Source of the DNA: Actinoplanes ianthinogenes
GTDB lineage: Bacteria > Actinomycetota > Actinomycetes > Mycobacteriales > Micromonosporaceae
Direction: 5' to 3'
DNA length: 64,000 nt
NCBI RefSeq assembly: GCF_018324205.1
Contig: NZ_AP023356.1
Location: 8,314,501-8,378,500, forward strand
Of the stretch, positions 59,037 through 64,000 are shown piece by piece (position 1 is the first letter of the stretch; each line of letters begins with the position of its first letter). A program made the translations under genes and the position numbers. The notes below the pieces were generated by a model. It was not told the DNA's origin. It ran no database searches and worked only from the letters and a program-made list of their open reading frames with translations.

Positions 59037-60098
59037 TCACGTGTTGGCGCCCCGGGCCGCCACCGCCCACCGGTCGACCTGCTCACCGTCCGACACGACG
59101 ATCAGCTCGTCGGCCAGGTTGACGGTCGCGCAGACGTGATTCGGAACCACCCGGAGGACGTCGCCGAGCCGGGGGACCGGGACGTCGTCCGGGAAGGTCA
59201 CCGTGGCGTGGTGCTCGGACAGCGCGGTGATCCGGGCGTCGGGGTGGCCGAGCAGGCGGCCGAAGCCGGTCGCCCAGGCCTGCCGGTCGGCGCCGAGCAC
59301 CTTGCTGCCCGCGTCCAGGATCACCCGCGGGCCGGAGCGGCTGACCACGGTGGACGCCACCGTCAGGGCGACCTCGCCCCAGCCGCAGCTGCCGAGCTCG
59401 ACCTGCTGGGCGTCGCCGAAGACGTAGACACCGGGACGCAGCTCGGTGAGCGGATCCGCGCCGCTGAACGTGACGGTCGGCGTGGAGCCACCGCTGCGCA
59501 CCCCGGCGTCCAGTCCCTTGGCGGACACCGACTCGGCGGCGAGGGCCAGGGCGGTCGCCTCGTCCTCGGCGGCCGGGCGCTGCCGCCCCGGTCCGTAGGC
59601 GTGACCCGGGAACGTGAACACCCCGCGTACCCGCAAACCGGCCTGATCCGCGGCGACCGCGACCTCGCCCGCGGACCGTGGGCCGACGCCGCTGCGGTGA
59701 TGCCCGCTGTCCACCTCGACCAGCACCTCGAGCCCGGGCACCGCCCGGGCGAGGGCCTCCGCGCTCGCCGCGGAGTCGATGCCGACCCGCAGCGCCACCC
59801 GCCCGGCCAGGGCTCGCAGGCGGGCGGCACGCTGCGGCGACGGCCAGATCGGGTACGCGATGAACAGATCGTCCAGCCCGCCGTCCGCGAACACCTCCGC
59901 CTCGCTGATCGTCGCCACCGTGAGTCCGCCCGCGCCCAGCTCGACCTGGCGGCGGGCGATCTCCACGCACTTGTGCGTCTTGGCGTGCGGCCGCAGCGCG
60001 AGCCCGCGCCCGGTGGCCCCGGCGGCCATCGCACGCAGGTTGCGCTCCAGCACCCCGGCGTCCACGGTCACGCACGGCGTCGGCAGATCAGCGAGCAC
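59037..60098 (-). CDS. D-serine dehydratase/D-threonine aldolase-like PLP enzyme
   Basis: A 353-residue fold-type III PLP enzyme. The PLP Lys is in LRPHAKTHK (about 40), and the C-terminal metal site His-x-Cys is in VPNHVCATVN (about 325), both hallmarks of the DSD1/D-threonine aldolase family. It should act on a D-hydroxy-amino acid. It starts nine bases after the ABC-F gene stop, so it may be expressed from the same transcript. Confidence 0.88.
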   Translation of the reverse strand: MLADLPTPCVTVDAGVLERNLRAMAAGATGRGLALRPHAKTHKCVEIARRQVELGAGGLTVATISEAEVFADGGLDDLFIAYPIWPSPQRAARLRALAGRVALRVGIDSAASAEALARAVPGLEVLVEVDSGHHRSGVGPRSAGEVAVAADQAGLRVRGVFTFPGHAYGPGRQRPAAEDEATALALAAESVSAKGLDAGVRSGGSTPTVTFSGADPLTELRPGVYVFGDAQQVELGSCGWGEVALTVASTVVSRSGPRVILDAGSKVLGADRQAWATGFGRLLGHPDARITALSEHHATVTFPDDVPVPRLGDVLRVVPNHVCATVNLADELIVVSDGEQVDRWAVAARGANT

Positions 60099-60107
60099 AG
60101 CGGCCTC

Positions 60108-61691
60108 CTACGTCGTCGTCAGGCGGCCCGCCTCCAGGCGGAGCCGGCGGGTGATCCCGATCCCGGCCAGGAACCGTTCGTCGTGGCTGACCACCACGAA
60201 CGCCCCCTGATAGGCCGCCAGCGCCGCCTCCAGCTGGGCCACGCTGTCCAGGTCGAGGTTATTGGTCGGCTCGTCGAGCAGCAGCAGCTGCGGCGCCGGC
60301 TCGCCGAACAGCACGCACGCCAGCGTGGCCCGCAACCGCTCGCCGCCGCTGAGCACCCGGACCGGCAGGTGCGCCCGCGAGCCCCGGAACAGGAACCGGG
60401 CCAGCAGGTTCATCCGCTCCGTGTCCGGCAGCGCGGGCGCCCAGGACGCCAGGTTCTCGGCGACGGTCCGGTCCGGGTCGAGCAGGTCGAGACGCTGGGA
60501 CAGGTACGCCACCCGGTGCGCGGTGTCCGCCCCGGCGATCATCCGCAGCAGCGTGGACTTGCCGGCGCCGTTCGGCCCGACCAGGGCGATCCGTTCCGGC
60601 CCGCGGATGTCCAGGTCGAGGCCGGCACCGGCGAAGACGGGCGTTCCGGCGTACGCGATCTGCATCCCGGATCCGCGGAAGACCGTGCGTCCCGCCGGAA
60701 CCGTGGTCCCGGGCAGCTCCAGGACGATCGTGTCGTCCTGCCGCGCCGCCCGGGACGCCTGGTCGTAGCGGGCGCGCGCCTCGCCGACCCGGTTCGCGTG
60801 CGTCTCGTTCGACTTGGCGGCGGACACCTGCGCGTCGCGTTTCAGCCCGCCGGCGACGATCCGGGCCAGCCCGGCGTCGCCCAGGTTGCGGGCGGCGTTC
60901 GAGGCTCGTTTCGCCGCGCGCTCGCGGGCCTGCTGCATCTCGCGTTTCTGCCGCCTGAGGTCCTGCTCGGCGCTGCGGACCTCCCGCTCGGCGGCCTCCT
61001 GCTCCGCCTCGCGCGCCTGGTGATAGGCGCTGAAGTTCCCGCCGTACCAGCGGATCGTGCCGTGGTCGAGGGCGGCGATCCGGTCCATCTCGTCGAGCAG
61101 CGCGCGGTCGTGGCTGACCACCAGCAGGCACCCGGACCAGGAGCGGAGCACCTCGGTGAGCCGCTCGCGGGCCGGGCCGTCCAGGTTGTTGGTCGGCTCG
61201 TCGAGCAGCAGCGCGTCGGGGCGTTTCAGCAGCTGGGCGGCGAGACCCAGGGAGACGGCCTGGCCGCCGCTGAGGGTGCCCAGCGGCCGGTCCAGGTCGA
61301 TCCCGCCGAGCCCGAGCCGGTCCAGCTCGGCGCGGGTGCGCTCCTCGACGTCCCAGTCGGTGCCGATCGTGGTGAAGTGCTCCTCGGCCGCGTCGCCGGA
61401 CTCGATGGCGTGCAGCGCGGCCAGGATCCGGTCGACGCCGAGCACCTCGGCGACGCTCTGCCCGGCGACGAACGGCAGGTGCTGGGGGAGGTAACCGAGC
61501 ACGCCGTCGACGGCAACGCTGCCGCCGGTCGGGTGCAACTCGCCGGCGATCAGGCGGAGCAGGGTGCTCTTGCCGGCGCCGTTCGCGGCGACCAGGCCGG
61601 TGCGGCCCTCGGGCACGCTGATCGACAGGTCGTCGAAGACCGGGGTGTCATCCGGCCAGGAAAAGGACAGACTGGTGCAAATGATAGACAT
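60108..61691 (-). CDS. ABC-F ribosome-associated ATPase (probable antibiotic-resistance type)
   Basis: A 527-residue protein with two ABC cassettes and no membrane domain. Cassette 1: Walker A AANGAGKST (about 35), LSGGQ and LLLDEPTNNLD; cassette 2: Walker A VGPNGAGKST, LSGGERL and LLLLDEPTNNLD. The charged inter-domain linker (about 220-310) is the part that enters the ribosomal tRNA site in this class. Members protect the ribosome from drugs acting at the peptidyl-transferase centre. A leader peptide and long hairpin lie upstream, as expected for an inducible resistance gene. Confidence 0.9.
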   Translation of the reverse strand: MSIICTSLSFSWPDDTPVFDDLSISVPEGRTGLVAANGAGKSTLLRLIAGELHPTGGSVAVDGVLGYLPQHLPFVAGQSVAEVLGVDRILAALHAIESGDAAEEHFTTIGTDWDVEERTRAELDRLGLGGIDLDRPLGTLSGGQAVSLGLAAQLLKRPDALLLDEPTNNLDGPARERLTEVLRSWSGCLLVVSHDRALLDEMDRIAALDHGTIRWYGGNFSAYHQAREAEQEAAEREVRSAEQDLRRQKREMQQARERAAKRASNAARNLGDAGLARIVAGGLKRDAQVSAAKSNETHANRVGEARARYDQASRAARQDDTIVLELPGTTVPAGRTVFRGSGMQIAYAGTPVFAGAGLDLDIRGPERIALVGPNGAGKSTLLRMIAGADTAHRVAYLSQRLDLLDPDRTVAENLASWAPALPDTERMNLLARFLFRGSRAHLPVRVLSGGERLRATLACVLFGEPAPQLLLLDEPTNNLDLDSVAQLEAALAAYQGAFVVVSHDERFLAGIGITRRLRLEAGRLTTT

Positions 61692-61698
61692 GCGGAAA

Positions 61699-61819
61699 CC
61701 TCGCGAGCGCCTGAGAAATGTCCGGGAACGACGACATGGGCCACGCGGACGGCGCTCTTATGAACGCGTCGGTGGCCGCAGCGGGGGATTCACCCTGAGA
61801 TGTCGTCGTCCACGGACAT
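61699..61819 (-). promoter_or_regulatory. Leader-peptide attenuator upstream of the ABC-F gene
   Basis: In the minus-strand transcript, ATGTCCGTGGACGACGACAT (61819-61800) can pair with the complement of ATGTCCGGGAACGACGACAT (61718-61737), 18 of 20 positions matching. Inside the 62-nt loop, GGCCAC (61739-61744) faces GTGGCC (61772-61777). The 5' arm is the first part of a nine-codon uORF. The 3' arm ends in ACATTTCTC, about 15 nt before the ABC-F ribosome site (GAGG at 61702-61699). A ribosome stalled on the uORF would open the stem and allow downstream expression. Confidence 0.65.
61790..61819 (-). CDS. Nine-residue leader peptide (uORF) of the ABC-F gene
   Basis: ATG at 61819 to TGA at 61792-61790 encodes MSVDDDISG. 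GGAGC lies four to five bases upstream as a ribosome site. The coding sequence overlaps the 5' arm of the 20-bp stem described for the attenuator, so its translation would directly affect folding. No conservation data are available here. Confidence 0.6.
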   Translation of the reverse strand: MSVDDDISG

Positions 61820-61913
61820 GGCTGCTCCGATCTGCGAGTCGCTGACGATGGTAGCGGGTTCGCCAGCCGCCGTGACGCCTCGCCGCGACCGGGGGCGGAC
61901 CTCGGCGCTCGGC

Positions 61914-62312
61914 TCACGCCGGGCCGAGCAGGTCCCACTGGTTTCCGGCGATGTCCAGGAAGACGGCGACCCGGCCGTAGGGTTCGGCTCGCGGGGGCCG
62001 GGTGAAGGTGACGCCGGCGTCGAGCAACCGCTGGTGGACCGTCTCGAAGTCGTCGACCCGGAGGAAGAAGCCGACCCGGCCGGCGGTCTGCGCCCCCACC
62101 GCGGTCCGCTGGCGCTCACCGTCGGCGCGGGCGAGCAGCAGCCCGGTCTGCGCACCCGGCGGGCGGACCACCACCCAGCGCTTGGGCCGCCCGTCGGTGG
62201 TCGTCGACGGGGAGTCCTCGACGAGCGTGAAGCCGAGCAGCCCGGTGAAGAACTCGATCGCCGGGTCGTACTCGTCGACGATCAGGGTGACCAGGTCGAT
62301 GTGCATCCGCAC
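61914..62312 (-). CDS. VOC-family protein (glyoxalase-like)
   Basis: A 132-residue single-unit VOC protein: IDLVTLIVDEYDPAIEFF, KRWVVVRPPGAQTGLLLAR, VGFFLRVDDFETVHQRLLDAG and VFLDIAGNQWDLLGPA, with His and Glu/Asp-type ligand positions only partly clear. It may bind or modify a small hydrophobic molecule; some relatives give bleomycin-type resistance. It precedes the ABC-F gene in the same direction, but the leader with its own hairpin lies between. Confidence 0.85.
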   Translation of the reverse strand: MRMHIDLVTLIVDEYDPAIEFFTGLLGFTLVEDSPSTTTDGRPKRWVVVRPPGAQTGLLLARADGERQRTAVGAQTAGRVGFFLRVDDFETVHQRLLDAGVTFTRPPRAEPYGRVAVFLDIAGNQWDLLGPA

Positions 62313-62369
62313 ACCCTAACCGTGAAGATCGGGCTCCTCTGTGGATCGCCGGCGGATAGGCTGCGCGGC

Positions 62370-63299
62370 ATGCGGCTCGGTGTGAACCTTCCCCAGACCA
62401 ACAAGTACGACCTGGCGCGTGACGTCACCGAGTTCGCCAAGGCGGCCGAGGAGATCGGTTACGACAGCCTCTGGGCCTACGAGCGGATTCTCGCGCCGGT
62501 GGACAGCAGCGGGCCGCACGGCCTCTACGGGGTCCCCGATCTGCCCTGGCCGGACAGTTACTCGCACACCACGGACGCGCTGGTCACGCTGACCCTGGCG
62601 GCCGCCGTGACCAGCCGGGCCGAGCTGGGCACCGGGGTGCTGGTCCCGGGCCTGCACCTGCCGTTCCGGCTGGCCCGCAGCCTGGCCGCGCTGGACGCGG
62701 CGTCCGGCGGCCGGGTGATCGCCGGGCTGGGCAGCGGCTGGTCGATCGACGAGTTCGCGGCCACCGCGCCGCGGCCGATCGCCGAGCGGGGCGCCGCGCT
62801 GGACGAGTTCCTGGACGTCGCGGCGGCGGCCTGGGGACCCGACCCGGTCACCTTCGCGAACGAGCGGTACCGCGTCGCCCCGAGCCACGTGAACCCGAAA
62901 CCGGCCCGCCGGGTCCCGATCTTCCTGGCCGGCGGCAACCGGACCGCGCTGTCCCGGATCGTGCGGCGGGCCGACGGCTGGCTGCCGACGGCGATCCCGC
63001 CGCGCCAGGTCGGCGAGGTCCTCGCCGGGCTGCGGGCGCAGGCGGCCGAGGAGGGCCGGGATCCCGCGTCGATCAGCTGCATCTTCCAGCTGGGTGTCCG
63101 CGATCTCGACGAGGTTCCGTCCGCGGGTCGCCGGCCGTACACCGGCAACGCGGCGCAGATCGCCGAGGACCTGGTCGCGCTCGCCGAGGCCGGCGTCGAT
63201 CATGCCTACGTGACGCTCACGTCGGTGGCCGACGACCTCGACGGCCTGATCACGGTGGCGCGGAGGCTGCACAAGGAGGCCCGCGCGGCGGGAGTCTGA
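62370..63299 (+). CDS. LLM-class F420-dependent oxidoreductase
   Basis: A 309-residue luciferase-like monooxygenase-fold enzyme: LGVNLPQTNKYDLARDVTEFAKAAE is spread over its first strand and helix, with SLWAYERIL, LGTGVLVPGLHLP, GRVIAGLGSGWSIDEFAA and FLAGGNRTALSRIVRRADGW as family marks. It probably uses coenzyme F420, as in other actinobacteria. The substrate is unknown. A copy of the dispersed element follows the stop. Confidence 0.9.
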   Translation: MRLGVNLPQTNKYDLARDVTEFAKAAEEIGYDSLWAYERILAPVDSSGPHGLYGVPDLPWPDSYSHTTDALVTLTLAAAVTSRAELGTGVLVPGLHLPFRLARSLAALDAASGGRVIAGLGSGWSIDEFAATAPRPIAERGAALDEFLDVAAAAWGPDPVTFANERYRVAPSHVNPKPARRVPIFLAGGNRTALSRIVRRADGWLPTAIPPRQVGEVLAGLRAQAAEEGRDPASISCIFQLGVRDLDEVPSAGRRPYTGNAAQIAEDLVALAEAGVDHAYVTLTSVADDLDGLITVARRLHKEARAAGV

Positions 63300-63328
63300 G
63301 GGCACGCCGGCACCGTCGGCGGAGCTGT

Positions 63329-63347
63329 GGGCGTACCGAAAATCGGT
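63329..63347 (-). repeat. Dispersed element core (copy F)
   Basis: GGGCGTACCGAAAATCGG is the reverse complement of the core (CCGATTTTCGGTACGCCC). It lies in the 49-bp gap between the convergent LLM gene and the dehydrogenase gene, where it may help terminate one or both. Confidence 0.75.
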
Positions 63348-63348
63348 T

Positions 63349-64000
63349 TTACTCGGACATGGCGCCGGTGAGCCGGGCATAGCCCTGGTCGCCGTGCCCG
63401 GCGGCGATCGCCCGGCCGACGATCGTCGCCAACGCGCGCAGCGGCCCGTCGTCGAGGCCGCTCGCGGCCGTCGCCTCGATCAGGTGCTCCATGGTTGACG
63501 ACATCGAGGCGAGGTTCGAGATCGGCGCCGGGAAACGGCCCTCGGTGAGCTGCTCCGCGAACCTGTCGATCTGGTCGGTGAGCAGCCCGCCGATGCCCCG
63601 GGCCAGCGGCGCGAAGGCGCGCGGCTCGATCTTCTCGGCGGCTGCCAGGGCGAAGGCGTGTGCCACCCCGCCGACCGCCGTGGCGAACAGGTCGAGCAGC
63701 GCGATCTCGTAGCCGGCCGCCGCGCCCGGATCGGTCCCGACGAACCTGGTGTTCGGGGCGAGCGACGCCGACACCGGCCGGATCCGCTCGAACAGCGACT
63801 CCGGGCCGCTGTACAGAATGGACGCGGCCGGTGTGCCGATCGTGGGCGCGGGCGTGAGGATGGCGCCGTCGAGGTAGGGCAGCGATCGCTCGGCGGCCCA
63901 GGCCGCCATGTCCCGCGCCTCGCCGGCGTGCCCACTCGTCAGGTTCACCAGCACGGTGCCGGACCAGTCGTCCACCTCGGCGAGGACGGACGCGAGAGCG
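63349..64000 (-). CDS. NAD(P)-dependent imine-reductase/6PGDH-like protein, partial
   Basis: The visible 217 or so codons are the C-terminal part of an NADP-binding beta-hydroxyacid-dehydrogenase-like protein. VLVNLTSGHAGEARDMAAW and LPYLDGAILTPAPTIGTP end the Rossmann part, and a helical domain follows (AAAGYEIALLDLFATAVGG, GHGDQGYARLTGAM), as in imine reductases. The N-terminus lies beyond the window, so the start is unknown. Open reading continues past the ATG at 63975 to the edge. Confidence 0.85.
   Translation of the reverse strand, partial: ALASVLAEVDDWSGTVLVNLTSGHAGEARDMAAWAAERSLPYLDGAILTPAPTIGTPAASILYSGPESLFERIRPVSASLAPNTRFVGTDPGAAAGYEIALLDLFATAVGGVAHAFALAAAEKIEPRAFAPLARGIGGLLTDQIDRFAEQLTEGRFPAPISNLASMSSTMEHLIEATAASGLDDGPLRALATIVGRAIAAGHGDQGYARLTGAMSE

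Noticed and set aside
57597..61763. A 1388-codon open frame on the plus strand
   Set aside because: It runs antisense to five well-supported minus-strand genes and has the Arg/Gly/Ala-rich composition of a shadow frame in GC-rich DNA.
1..64000. tRNA, rRNA, prophage or integrated element boundaries
   Set aside because: No tRNA-like cloverleaf, rRNA sequence, integrase, att-like direct repeats or transposase was recognised on reading both strands.

Overview
The window is GC-rich (roughly 70% or more) and carries the gene families of a filamentous, sporulating, motile actinobacterium. A Tat-exported L-amino-acid oxidase, an FxsT-like NB-ARC/TPR protein, a DivIVA-like coiled-coil protein, an F420/LLM oxidoreductase, a CHASE4/HAMP chemoreceptor and several GTG or leaderless starts together suggest Micromonosporaceae, most like Actinoplanes. 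The genus is an inference. No rRNA, tRNA, CRISPR array, integrase or transposase was seen.

Layout. 1-6.3 kb: a receiver protein and a GAF/PAS sensor kinase overlapping tail to tail, an SDR/TetR divergon, and two unrelated tandem-repeat arrays (68-bp period at 2153-2673; 63-bp period at 4315-5040). 6.3-10.4 kb: a ROK repressor divergent from a complete monosaccharide ABC importer (ATPase, permease, lipoprotein), with an inverted-repeat operator candidate between them. 10.6-16 kb: a SprT-like protein, a three-gene molybdenum hydroxylase operon of PaoABC type, a DUF6010 membrane protein, a 52-residue zinc-finger-like protein and a P-loop kinase. 16-21.3 kb: type II NADH dehydrogenase, then a DUF1800/DUF1501 pair whose DUF1501 member is cut at about residue 250 and fused in frame to the tail of a hybrid histidine kinase, then DivIVA. 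21.3-30 kb: FxsT-like protein, diguanylate cyclase, TPM protein, a virginiamycin-B-lyase-like propeller and membrane or unknown proteins. 30-39 kb: an MpaB-like oxygenase divergent from a multicopper oxidase, a NarL-type two-component pair, thin ferredoxin-like, AraC, ABM and FhuF-like genes, and a chemoreceptor. 39-48 kb: PfpI, TspO, an FAD hydroxylase, a methyltransferase, a large KAP NTPase with a Clp-N-like head, and a secreted M14 peptidase. 48-50.6 kb: a DyP-like C-terminal remnant, a zinc ribbon, a transglutaminase and a lower-GC AbiGi-like gene with an apparent 3' frameshift. 50.8-64 kb: amino-acid oxidase, phosphoesterases, GNAT/TetR, a GH5-like hydrolase, VOC proteins, ArsR/quinone oxidoreductase, a D-serine dehydratase-like enzyme, an ABC-F protein with a leader-peptide attenuator, an LLM oxidoreductase and a partial dehydrogenase.

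A dispersed palindromic element built on TTTTCGGTACGCCCGGAGC occurs at least six times. It usually sits at gene 3' ends or between convergent genes, but one copy lies inside a coding sequence and another supplies a stop codon. The strongest items for follow-up are the ABC-F leader (nine-codon uORF inside a 20-bp stem), the DUF1501-kinase chimera, this element family and the two tandem arrays.
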